Below, one piece after another: positions 1-15,000 of a stretch of 64,000 bases of DNA. Within the stretch, counting starts at the first letter, position 1; each line of letters begins with the position of its first letter. Below the pieces are notes generated by a model. The model had not been told where the DNA came from and searched no databases. It saw nothing but the letters and a program-made list of their open reading frames with translations. Position numbers and translations under genes: made by a program. Source of the stretch: Loxodes magnus (lineage: Eukaryota; Ciliophora; Karyorelictea; Loxodida; Loxodidae); the NCBI GenBank assembly GCA_946699065.1, contig CAMPDV010000947.1, positions 1 to 64,000 of the forward strand. Reading direction: 5' to 3'.

Positions 1-3000
1 GAATCACTGGATATAGCCACAGATCATACACAACTAGTGTGACCACTCATGGTCTTACAGGTACCTGTCTTGACGTCCCATAGTCTCACCGTATAATCAT
101 AACTTCCCGATACGATGAACTCTGAATCACTGGATATAGCCACATATCATACAACACTAGTGTGACCACTTATGGTCTTACAGGTACCTGTCTTGACGTC
201 CCATAGTCTCACCGTATAATCATAACTTCCCGATACGATGAACTCTGAATCACTGGATATAGCCACAGATTATACAACACTAGTGTGACCACTTATGGTC
301 TTACAGGTACCTGTCTTGACGTCCCATAGTCTCACCGTATAATCATAACTTCCCGATACGATGAACTCTGAATCACTGGATATAGCCACAGCATATACAA
401 CACTAGTGTGACCACTCATGGTCTTACAGGTACCTGTCTTGACGTCCCATAGTCTCACCGTATAATCATAACTTCCCGATACGATGAACTCTGAATCACT
501 GGATATAGCCACATATCATACAGAACTAGTGTGACCATCATGGTCTTACAGGTACCTGTCTTGACGTCCCATAGTCTCACCGTATAATCATAACTTCCCG
601 ATACGATGAACTCTGAATCACTGGATATAGCCACATATCATACAGAACTAGTGTGACCACTCATGGTCTTACAGGTACCTGTCTTGACGTCCCATAGTCT
701 CACCGTATAATCATAACTTCCCGATACGATGAACTCTGAATCACTGGATATAGCCACAGATCATACACAACTAGTGTGACCACTCATGGTCTTACAGGTA
801 CCTGTCTTGACGTCCCATAGTCTCACCGTATAATCATAACTTCCCGATACGATGAACTCTGAATCACTGGATATAGCCACATATCATACAGAACTAGTGT
901 GACCATCATGGTCTTACAGGTACCTGTCTTGACGTACCATAGTCTCACCGTCTAATCATAACTTCCCGATACGATGAACTCTGAATCACTGGATATAGCC
1001 ACAGCAGATACAACACTAGTGTGACCACTCATGGTCTTACAGGTACCTGTCTTGACGTCCCATAGTCTCACCGTATAATCATAACTTCCCGATACGATGA
1101 ACTTTGAATCACTGGATATAGCCACGGCATATACTTAACTAGTGTGACCACTCATGGTCTTACAGGTACCTGTCTTGACGTCCCATAGTCTCACCGTATA
1201 ATCTGCACTTCCCGATACGATGAACTCTGAATCACTGGATATAGCCACAGCAGATACCTAATTTGTGTGACCACTCATGGTCTTACAGGTACCTGTCTTG
1301 ACGTCCCATAGTCTCACCGTATAATCATAACTTCCCGATACGATGAACTCTGAATCACTGGATATAGCCACATATCATACAGAACTAGTGTGACCACTCA
1401 TGGTCTTACAGGTACCTGTCTTGACGTCCCATAGTCTCACCGTATAATCATAACTTCCCGATACGATGAACTCTGAATCACTGGATATAGCCACAGATCA
1501 TACAGAACTAGTGTGACCACTCATGGTCTTACAGGTACCTGTCTTGACGTCCCATAGTCTCACCGTATAATCATAACTTCCCGATACGATGAACTCTGAA
1601 TCACTGGATATAGCCACAGCAGATACACAACTAGTGTGACCACTCATGGTCTTACAGGTACCTGTCTTGACGTCCCATAGTCTCACCGTATAATCATAAC
1701 TTCCCGATACGATGAACTCTAAATCACTGGATATAGCCACAGCATATACATAATGTGTGTGACCACTTATGGTCTTACAGGTACCTGTCTTGACGTCCCA
1801 TAGTCTCACCGTCTTATCTGCACTTCCCGATACGATGAACTCTAAATCACTGGATATAGCCACAGATCATACACAACTAGTGTGACCACTCATGGTCTTA
1901 CAGGTACCTGTCTTGACGTCCCATAGTCTCACCGTATAATCATAACTTCCCGATACGATGAACTCTGAATCACTGGATATAGCCACATATCATACAGAAC
2001 TAGTGTGACCATCATGGTCTTACAGGTACCTGTCTTGACGTCCCATAGTCTCACCGTCTTATCTGCACTTCCCGATACGATGAACTCTAAATCACTGGAT
2101 ATAGCCACAGATCATACACAACTAGTGTGACCACTCATGGTCTTACAGGTACCTGTCTTGACGTCCCATAGTCTCACCGTATAATCATAACTTCCCGATA
2201 CGATGAACTCTGAATCACTGGATATAGCCACATATCATACAGAACTAGTGTGACCATCATGGTCTTACAGGTACCTGTCTTGACGTCCCATAGTCTCACC
2301 GTCTTATCTGCACTTCCCGATACGATGAACTCTAAATCACTGGATATAGCCACAGATCATACACAACTAGTGTGACCATCATGGTCTTACAGGTACCTGT
2401 CTTGACGTACCATAGTCTCACCGTATAATCATAACTTCCCGATACGATGAACTCTGAATCACTGGATATAGCCACAGCAGATACAACACTAGTGTGACCA
2501 CTCATGGTCTTACAGGTACCTGTCTTGACGTCCCATAGTCTCACCGTATAATCATAACTTTCCGATACGATGAACTTTGAATCACTGGATATAGCCACGG
2601 CATATACTTAACTAGTGTGACCACTCATGGTCTTACAGGTACCTGTCTTGACGTCCCATAGTCTCACCGTATAATCTGCACTTCCCGATACGATGAACTC
2701 TGAATCACTGGATATAGCCACAGCAGATACACAACTAGTGTGGACCACTCATGGTCTTACAGGTACCTGTCTTGACGTCCCATAGTCTCACCGTATAATC
2801 ATAACTTCCCGATACGATGAACTCTGAATCACTGGATATAGCCACATATCATACAGAACTAGTGTGACCACTCATGGTCTTACAGGTACCTGTCTTGACG
2901 TCCCATAGTCTCACCGTATAATCATAACTTCCCGATACGATGAACTCTGAATCACTGGATATAGCCACAGATCATACAGAACTAGTGTGACCACTCATGG

Positions 3001-6000
3001 TCTTACAGGTACCTGTCTTGACGTCCCCATAGTCTCACCGTATAATCATAACTTCCCGATACGATGAACTCTGAATCACTGGATATAGCCACAGCAGATA
3101 CACAACTAGTGTGACCACTCATGGTCTTACAGGTACCTGTCTTGACGTCCCATAGTCTCACCGTATAATCATAACTTCCCGATACGATGAACTCTAAATC
3201 ACTGGATATAGCCACAGCATATACATAATGTGTGTGACCACTTATGGTCTTACAGGTACCTGTCTTGACGTCCCATAGTCTCACCGTCTTATCTGCACTT
3301 CCCGATACGATGAACTCTAAATCACTGGATATAGCCACAGATCATACACAACTAGTGTGACCACTCATGGTCTTACAGGTACCTGTCTTGACGTCCCATA
3401 GTCTCACCGTATAATCATAACTTCCCGATACGATGAACTCTGAATCACTGGATATAGCCACATATCATACAGAACTAGTGTGACCATCATGGTCTTACAG
3501 GTACCTGTCTTGACGTCCCATAGTCTCACCGTCTTATCTGCACTTCCCGATACGATGAACTCTAAATCACTGGATATAGCCACAGATCATACACAACTAG
3601 TGTGACCACTCATGGTCTTACAGGTACCTGTCTTGACGTCCCATAGTCTCACCGTATAATCATAACTTCCCGATACGATGAACTCTGAATCACTGGATAT
3701 AGCCACATATCATACAGAACTAGTGTGACCATCATGGTCTTACAGGTACCTGTCTTGACGTACCATAGTCTCACCGTATAATCATAACTTCCCGATACGA
3801 TGAACTCTGAATCACTGGATATAGCCACAGCAGATACAACACTAGTGTGACCACTCATGGTCTTACAGGTACCTGTCTTGACGTCCCATAGTCTCACCGT
3901 ATAATCATAACTTCCCGATACGATGAACTCTGAATCACTGGATATAGCCACAGCAGATACACAACTAGTGTGACCACTCATGGTCTTACAGGTACCTGTC
4001 TTGACGTCCCATAGTCTCACCGTATAATCTGCACTTCCCGATACGATGAACTCTGAATCACTGGATATAGCCACAGCAGATACCTAATTTGTGTGACCAC
4101 TCATGGTCTTACAGGTACCTGTCTTGACGTCCCATAGTCTCACCGTCTAATCATAACTTCCCGATACGATGAACTCTGAATCACTGGATATAGCCACATA
4201 TCATACAACACTAGTGTGACCACTTATGGTCTTACAGGTACCTGTCTTGACGTCCCATAGTCTCACCGTATAATCATAACTTCCCGATACGATGAACTCT
4301 GAATCACTGGATATAGCCACAGATTATACAACACTAGTGTGACCACTCATGGTCTTACAGGTACCTGTCTTGACGTCCCATAGTCTCACCGTATAATCAT
4401 AACTTCCCGATACGATGAACTCTGAATCACTGGATATAGCCACAGCAGATACACAACTAGTGTGACCACTCATGGTCTTACAGGTACCTGTCTTGACGTC
4501 CCATAGTCTCACCGTATAATCATAACTTCCCGATACGATGAACTCTGAATCACTGGATATAGCCACAGCAGATACACAACTAGTGTGACCACTCATGGTC
4601 TTACAGGTACCTGTCTTGACGTCCCATAGTCTCACCGTATAATCATAACTTCCCGATACGATGAACTCTGAATCACTGGATATAGCCACATATCATACAA
4701 CACTAGTGTGACCACTTATGGTCTTACAGGTACCTGTCTTGACGTCCCCATAGTCTCACCGTATAATCATAACTTCCCGATACGATGAACTCTGAATCAC
4801 TGGATATAGCCACAGATTATACAACACTAGTGTGACCACTTATGGTCTTACAGGTACCTGTCTTGACGTCCCATAGTCTCACCGTATAATCATAACTTCC
4901 CGATACGATGAACTCTGAATCACTGGATATAGCCACAGCAGATACACAACTAGTGTGACCACTCATGGTCTTACAGGTACCCTGTCTTGACGTCCCATAG
5001 TCTCACCGTATAATCATAACTTCCCGATACGATGAACTCTGAATCACTGGATATAGCCACATATCATACAGAACTAGTGTGACCACTCATGGTCTTACAG
5101 GTACCTGTCTTGACGTCCCATAGTCTCACCGTATAATCATAACTTCCCGATACGATGAACTCTGAATCACTGGATATAGCCACAGATCATACACAACTAG
5201 TGTGACCACTCATGGTCTTACAGGTACCTGTCTTGACGTCCCATAGTCTCACCGTATAATCATAACTTCCCGATACGATGAACTCTGAATCACTGGATAT
5301 AGCCACATATCATACAGAACTAGTGTGACCATCATGGTCTTACAGGTACCTGTCTTGACGTCCCATAGTCTCACCGTCTTATCTGCACTTCCCCGATACG
5401 ATGAACTCTAAATCACTGGATATAGCCACAGATCATACACAACTAGTGTGACCACTCATGGTCTTACAGGTACCTGTCTTGACGTCCCATAGTCTCACCG
5501 TATAATCATAACTTCCCGATACGATGAACTCTGAATCACTGGATATAGCCACAGATTATACAACACTAGTGTGACCACTTATGGTCTTACAGGTACCTGT
5601 CTTGACGTCCCATAGTCTCACCGTATAATCATAACTTCCCGATACGATGAACTCTGAATCACTGGATATAGCCACAGATCATACACAACTAGTGTGACCA
5701 CTCATGGTCTTACAGGTACCTGTCTTGACGTCCCATAGTCTCACCGTATAATCATAACTTCCCGATACGATGAACTCTGAATCACTGGATATAGCCACAG
5801 CAGATACACAACTAGTGTGACCACTCATGGTCTTACAGGTACCTGTCTTGACGTCCCATAGTCTCACCGTATAATCTGCACTTCCCGATACGATGAACTC
5901 TGAATCACTGGATATAGCCACAGATCATACACAACTAGTGTGACCACTCATGGTCTTACAGGTACCTGTCTTGACGTCCCATAGTCTCACCGTCTAATCT

Positions 6001-9000
6001 GCACTTCCCGATACGATGAACTCTGAATCACTGGATATAGCCACAGCAGATACCTAATTTGTGTGACCACTCATGGTCTTACAGGTACCTGTCTTGACGT
6101 CCCATAGTCTCACCGTATAATCATAACTTCCCGATACGATGAACTCTGAATCACTGGATATAGCCACAGCAGATACACAACTAGTGTGACCACTCATGGT
6201 CTTACAGGTACCTGTCTTGACGTCCCATAGTCTCACCGTATAATCTGCACTTCCCGATACGATGAACTCTGAATCACTGGATATAGCCACAGCAGATACC
6301 TAATTTGTGTGACCACTCATGGTCTTACAGGTACCTGTCTTGACGTCCCATAGTCTCACCGTCTAATCTGCACTTCCCGATACGATGAACTCTGAATCAC
6401 TGGATATAGCCACAGCAGATACCTAATTTGTGTGACCACTCATGGTCTTACAGGTACCTGTCTTGACGTCCCATAGTCTCACCGTATAATCATAACTTCC
6501 CGATACGATGAACTCTGAATCACTGGATATAGCCACAGATTATACAACACTAGTGTGACCACTCATGGTCTTACAGGTACCTGTCTTGACGTCCCATAGT
6601 CTCACCGTATAATCATAACTTCCCGATACGATGAACTCTGAATCACTGGATATAGCCACAGCAGATACACAACTAGTGTGACCACTCATGGTCTTACAGG
6701 TACCTGTCTTGACGTCCCATAGTCTCACCGTATAATCATAACTTCCCGATACGATGAACTCTGAATCACTGGATATAGCCACAGCAGATACACAACTAGT
6801 GTGACCACTCATGGTCTTACAGGTACCTGTCTTGACGTCCCATAGTCTCACCGTATAATCATAACTTCCCGATACGATGAACTCTGAATCACTGGATATA
6901 GCCACATATCATACAACACTAGTGTGACCACTTATGGTCTTACAGGTACCTGTCTTGACGTCCCATAGTCTCACCGTATAATCATAACTTCCCGATACGA
7001 TGAACTCTGAATCACTGGATATAGCCACAGATCATACACAACTAGTGTGACCACTCATGGTCTTACAGGTACCTGTCTTGACGTCCCATAGTCTCACCGT
7101 ATAATCATAACTTCCCGATACGATGAACTCTGAATCACTGGATATAGCCACATATCATACAGAACTAGTGTGACCATCATGGTCTTACAGGTACCTGTCT
7201 TGACGTACCATAGTCTCACCGTCTAATCATAACTTCCCGATACGATGAACTCTGAATCACTGGATATAGCCACAGCAGATACAACACTAGTGTGACCACT
7301 CATGGTCTTACAGGTACCTGTCTTGACGTCCCATAGTCTCACCGTATAATCATAACTTCCCGATACGATGAACTTTGAATCACTGGATATAGCCACGGCA
7401 TATACTTAACTAGTGTGACCACTCATGGTCTTACAGGTACCTGTCTTGACGTCCCATAGTCTCACCGTATAATCATAACTTCCCGATACGATGAACTCTG
7501 AATCACTGGATATAGCCACAGATCATACACAACTAGTGTGACCACTCATGGTCTTACAGGTACCTGTCTTGACGTCCCATAGTCTCACCGTATAATCATA
7601 ACTTCCCGATACGATGAACTCTGAATCACTGGATATAGCCACGGCATATACTTAACTAGTGTGACCACTCATGGTCTTACAGGTACCTGTCTTGACGTCC
7701 CATAGTCTCACCGTATAATCATAACTTCCCGATACGATGAACTCTGAATCACTGGATATAGCCACATATCATACATGACTAGTGTGACCACTCATGGTCT
7801 TACAGGTACCTGTCTTGACGTCCCATAGTCTCACCGTATAATCATAAACTTCCCGATACGATGAACTCTGAATCACTGGATATAGCCACAGCAGATACAA
7901 CACTAGTGTGACCACTCATGGTCTTACAGGTACCTGTCTTGACGTCCCATAGTCTCACCGTCTAATCTGCACTTCCCGATACGATGAACTCTGAATCACT
8001 GGATATAGCCACAGCATATACTTAACTAGTGTGACCACTCATGGTCTTACAGGTACCTGTCTTGACGTCCCCATAGTCTCACCGTATAATCATAACTTCC
8101 CGATACGATGAACTCTGAATCACTGGATATAGCCACATATCATACAGAACTAGTGTGACCACTCATGGTCTTACAGGTACCTGTCTTGACGTCCCATAGT
8201 CTCACCGTATAATCATAACTTCCCGATACGATGAACTCTGAATCACTGGATATAGCCACAGCATATACTTAACTAGTGTGACCACTCATGGTCTTACAGG
8301 TACCTGTCTTGACGTCCCATAGTCTCACCGTATAATCATAACTTCCCGATACGATGAACTCTGAATCACTGGATATAGCCACAGCAGATACCTAATTTGT
8401 GTGACCACTCATGGTCTTACAGGTACCTGTCTTGACGTCCCATAGTCTCACCGTATAATCATAACTTCCCGATACGATGAACTCTGAATCACTGGATATA
8501 GCCACATATCATACAGAACTAGTGTGACCACTCATGGTCTTACAGGTACCTGTCTTGACGTCCCATAGTCTCACCGTATAATCATAACTTCCCGATACGA
8601 TGAACTCTGAATCACTGGATATAGCCACAGATCATACAGAACTAGTGTGACCACTCATGGTCTTACAGGTACCTGTCTTGACGTCCCATAGTCTCACCGT
8701 ATAATCATAACTTCCCGATACGATGAACTCTGAATCACTGGATATAGCCACAGCAGATACACAACTAGTGTGACCACTCATGGTCTTACAGGTACCTGTC
8801 TTGACGTCCCATAGTCTCACCGTATAATCATAACTTCCCGATACGATGAACTTTGAATCACTGGATATAGCCACGGCATATACTTAACTAGTGTGACCAC
8901 TCATGGTCTTACAGGTACCTGTCTTGACGTCCCATAGTCTCACCGTATAATCATAACTTCCCGATACGATGAACTCTGAATCACTGGATATAGCCACAGA

Positions 9001-12000
9001 TCATACACAACTAGTGTGACCACTCATGGTCTTACAGGTACCTGTCTTGACGTCCCATAGTCTCACCGTATAATCATAACTTCCCGATACGATGAACTCT
9101 GAATCACTGGATATAGCCACATATCATACACAACTAGTGTGACCACTCATGGTCTTACAGGTACCTGTCTTGACGTCCCATAGTCTCACCGTATAATCAT
9201 AACTTCCCGATACGATGAACTTTGAATCACTGGATATAGCCACATATCATACATGACTAGTGTGACCACTCATGGTCTTACAGGTACCTGTCTTGACGTC
9301 CCATAGTCCTCACCGTATAATCATAACTTCCCGATACGATGAACTCTGAATCACTGGATATAGCCACAGCAGATACAACACTAGTGTGACCACTCATGGT
9401 CTTACAGGTACCTGTCTTGACGTCCCATAGTCTCACCGTATAATCATAACTTCCCGATACGATGAACTCTGAATCACTGGATATAGCCACAGCAGATACA
9501 CAACTAGTGTGACCACTCATGGTCTTACAGGTACCTGTCTTGACGTCCCCATAGTCTCACCGTATAATCATAACTTCCCGATACGATGAACTCTGAATCA
9601 CTGGATATAGCCACATATCATACAGAACTAGTGTGACCACTCATGGTCTTACAGGTACCTGTCTTGACGTCCCATAGTCCTCACCGTATAATCATAACTT
9701 CCCGATACGATGAACTCTGAATCACTGGATATAGCCACAGCATATACAACACTAGTGTGACCACTCATGGTCTTACAGGTACCTGTCTTGACGTCCCATA
9801 GTCTCACCGTATAATCATAACTTCCCGATACGATGAACTCTGAATCACTGGATATAGCCACATATCATACACAACTAGTGTGACCACTCATGGTCTTACA
9901 GGTACCTGTCTTGACGTCCATAGTCTCACCGTATAATCATAACTTCCCGATACGATGAACTTTGAATCACTGGATATAGCCACGGCATATACATTACTAG
10001 TGTGACCACTCATGGTCTTACAGGTACCTGTCTTGACGTCCCATAGTCTCACCGTATAATCATAACTTCCCGATACGATGAACTTTGAATCACTGGATAT
10101 AGCCACGGCATATACTTAACTAGTGTGACCACTCATGGTCTTACAGGTACCTGTCTTGACGTCCCATAGTCTCACCGTATAATCATAACTTCCCGATACG
10201 ATGAACTCTGAATCACTGGATATAGCCACAGCAGATACACAACTAGTGTGACCACTCATGGTCTTACAGGTACCTGTCTTGACGTCCCATAGTCTCACCG
10301 TATAATCATAACTTCCCGATACGATGAACTCTGAATCACTGGATATAGCCACAGCAGATACACAACTAGTGTGACCACTCATGGTCTTACAGGTACCTGT
10401 CTTGACGTCCCATAGTCTCACCGTATAATCATAACTTCCCGATACGATGAAACTTTGAATCACTGGATATAGCCACGGCATATACTTAACTAGTGTGACC
10501 ACTCATGGTCTTACAGGTACCTGTCTTGACGTCCCATAGTCTCACCGTATAATCATAACTTCCCGATACGATGAACTCTGAATCACTGGATATAGCCACA
10601 GCATATACTTAACTAGTGTGACCACTCATGGTCTTACAGGTACCTGTCTTGACGTCCCATAGTCTCACCGTATAATCATAACTTCCCGATACGATGAACT
10701 CTGAATCACTGGATATAGCCACATATCATACATGACTAGTGTGACCACTCATGGTCTTACAGGTACCTGTCTTGACGTCCCATAGTCTCACCGTATAATC
10801 TGCACTTCCCGATACGATGAACTCTGAATCACTGGATATAGCCACAGCATATACTTAACTAGTGTGACCACTCATGGTCTTACAGGTACCTGTCTTGACG
10901 TCCCATAGTCTCACCGTATAATCATAACTTCCCGATACGATGAACTCTGAATCACTGGATATAGCCACAGCAGATACAACACTAGTGTGACCACTCATGG
11001 TCTTACAGGTACCTGTCTTGACGTCCCATAGTCTCACCGTATAATCATAACTTCCCGATACGATGAACTCTGAATCACTGGATATAGCCACATATCATAC
11101 ACAACTAGTGTGACCACTCATGGTCTTACAGGTACCTGTCTTGACGTCCCATAGTCTCACCGTATAATCATAACTTCCCGATACGATGAACTTTGAATCA
11201 CTGGATATAGCCACGGCATATACTTAACTAGTGTGACCACTCATGGTCTTACAGGTACCTGTCTTGACGTCCCATAGTCTCACCGTATAATCATAACTTC
11301 CCGATACGATGAACTCTGAATCACTGGATATAGCCACAGCATATACAACACTAGTGTGACCACTCATGGTCTTACAGGTACCTGTCTTGACGTCCCCATA
11401 GTCTCACCGTATAATCATAACTTCCCGATACGATGAACTCTGAATCACTGGATATAGCCACAGCATATACAACACTAGTGTGACCACTCATGGTCTTACA
11501 GGTACCTGTCTTGACGTCCCATAGTCTCACCGTCTAATCTGCACTTCCCGATACGATGAACTCTGAATCACTGGATATAGCCACAGCATATACTTAACTA
11601 GTGTGACCACTCATGGTCTTACAGGTACCTGTCTTGACGTCCCATAGTCTCACCGTATAATCATAACTTCCCGATACGATGAACTCTGAATCACTGGATA
11701 TAGCCACAGCAGATACAACACTAGTGTGACCACTCATGGTCTTACAGGTACCTGTCTTGACGTCCCATAGTCTCACCGTATAATCATAACTTCCCGATAC
11801 GATGAACTCTGAATCACTGGATATAGCCACATATCATACACAACTAGTGTGACCACTCATGGTCTTACAGGTACCTGTCTTGACGTCCCATAGTCCTCAC
11901 CGTATAATCATAACTTCCCGATACGATGAACTTTGAATCACTGGATATAGCCACGGCATATACTTAACTAGTGTGACCACTCATGGTCTTACAGGTACCT

Positions 12001-15000
12001 GTCTTGACGTCCCATAGTCTCACCGTATAATCATAACTTCCCGATACGATGAACTCTGAATCACTGGATATAGCCACAGCATATACAACACTAGTGTGAC
12101 CACTCATGGTCTTACAGGTACCTGTCTTGACGTCCCATAGTCTCACCGTATAATCATAACTTCCCGATACGATGAACTCTGAATCACTGGATATAGCCAC
12201 AGCATATACAACACTAGTGTGACCACTCATGGTCTTACAGGTACCTGTCTTGACGTCCCATAGTCCTCACCGTATAATCATAACTTCCCGATACGATGAA
12301 CTCTGAATCACTGGATATAGCCACATATCATACATGACTAGTGTGACCACTCATGGTCTTACAGGTACCTGTCTTGACGTCCCATAGTCTCACCGTATAA
12401 TCATAACTTCCCGATACGATGAACTCTGAATCACTGGATATAGCCACAGCAGATACAACACTAGTGTGACCACTCATGGTCTTACAGGTACCTGTCTTGA
12501 CGTCCCATAGTCTCACCGTATAATCATAACTTCCCGATACGATGAACTCTGAATCACTGGATATAGCCACAGCATATACTTAACTAGTGTGACCACTCAT
12601 GGTCTTACAGGTACCTGTCTTGACGTCCCATAGTCTCACCGTATAATCATAACTTCCCGATACGATGAACTCTGAATCACTGGATATAGCCACAGCATAT
12701 ACAACACTAGTGTGACCACTCATGGTCTTACAGGTACCTGTCTTGACGTCCCATAGTCTCACCGTCTAATCTGCACTTCCCGATACGATGAACTCTGAAT
12801 CACTGGATATAGCCACAGCAGATACACAACTAGTGTGACCACTCATGGTCTTACAGGTACCTGTCTTGACGTCCCATAGTCTCACCGTATAATCATAACT
12901 TCCCGATACGATGAACTCTGAATCACTGGATATAGCCACAGATCATACACAACTAGTGTGACCACTCATGGTCTTACAGGTACCTGTCTTGACGTCCCAT
13001 AGTCTCACCGTATAATCATAACTTCCCGATACGATGAACTCTGAATCACTGGATATAGCCACAGCAGATACAACACTAGTGTGACCACTCATGGTCTTAC
13101 AGGTACCTGTCTTGACGTCCCCATAGTCTCACCGTATAATCATAACTTCCCGATACGATGAACTCTGAATCACTGGATATAGCCACAGATCATACACAAC
13201 TAGTGTGACCACTCATGGTCTTACAGGTACCTGTCTTGACGTCCCATAGTCTCACCGTATAATCATAACTTCCCGATACGATGAACTCTGAATCACTGGA
13301 TATAGCCACAGCATATACAACACTAGTGTGACCACTCATGGTCTTACAGGTACCTGTCTTGACGTCCCATAGTCTCACCGTATAATCATAACTTCCCGAT
13401 ACGATGAACTCTGAATCACTGGATATAGCCACATATCATACATGACTAGTGTGACCACTCATGGTCTTACAGGTACCTGTCTTGACGTCCCATAGTCTCA
13501 CCGTATAATCATAACTTCCCGATACGATGAACTCTGAATCACTGGATATAGCCACAGATCATACACAACTAGTGTGACCACTCATGGTCTTACAGGTACC
13601 TGTCTTGACGTCCCATAGTCTCACCGTATAATCATAACTTCCCGATACGATGAACTCTGAATCACTGGATATAGCCACAGCATATACAACACTAGTGTGA
13701 CCACTCATGGTCTTACAGGTACCTGTCTTGACGTCCCATAGTATCACCGTATAATCATAACTTCCCGATACGATGAACTCTGAATCACTGGATATAGCCC
13801 ACATATCATACATGACTAGTGTGACCACTCATGGTCTTACAGGTACCTGTCTTGACGTCCCATAGTCTCACCGTATAATCATAACTTCCCGATACGATGA
13901 ACTCTGAATCACTGGATATAGCCACAGCATATACAACACTAGTGTGACCACTCATGGTCTTACAGGTACCTGTCTTGACGTCCCATAGTCTCACCGTATA
14001 ATCATAACTTCCCGATACGATGAACTCTGAATCACTGGATATAGCCACATATCATACATGACTAGTGTGACCACTCATGGTCTTACAGGTACCTGTCTTG
14101 ACGTCCCATAGTCTCACCGTATAATCATAACTTCCCGATACGATGAACTTTGAATCACTGGATATAGCCACAGCAGATACACAACTAGTGTGACCACTCA
14201 TGGTCTTACAGGTACCTGTCTTGACGTCCCATAGTCTCACCGTATAATCATAACTTCCCGATACGATGAACTCTGAATCACTGGATATAGCCACAGCATA
14301 TACTTAACTAGTGTGACCACTCATGGTCTTACAGGTACCTGTCTTGACGTCCCATAGTCCTCACCGTATAATCATAACTTCCCGATACGATGACTCTGAA
14401 TCACTGGATATAGCCACATATCATACATGACTAGTGTGACCACTCATGGTCTTACAGGTACCTGTCTTGACGTCCCATAGTCTCACCGTATAATCATAAC
14501 TTCCCGATACGATGAACTCTGAATCACTGGATATAGCCACAGATCATACACAACTAGTGTGACCACTCATGGTCTTACAGGTACCTGTCTTGACGTCCCA
14601 TAGTCTCACCGTATAATCATAACTTCCCGATACGATGAACTCTGAATCACTGGATATAGCCACAGCATATACTTAACTAGTGTGACCACTCATGGTCTTA
14701 CAGGTACCTGTCTTGACGTCCCATAGTCTCACCGTATAATCATAACTTCCCGATACGATGAACTCTGAATCACTGGATATAGCCACAGCATATACTTAAC
14801 TAGTGTGACCACTCATGGTCTTACAGGTACCTGTCTTGACGTCCCATAGTCTCACCGTATAATCATAACTTCCCGATACGATGAACTCTGAATCACTGGA
14901 TATAGCCACAGCATATACAACACTAGTGTGACCACTCATGGTCTTACAGGTACCTGTCTTGACGTCCCATAGTCTCACCGTCTAATCTGCACTTCCCGAT

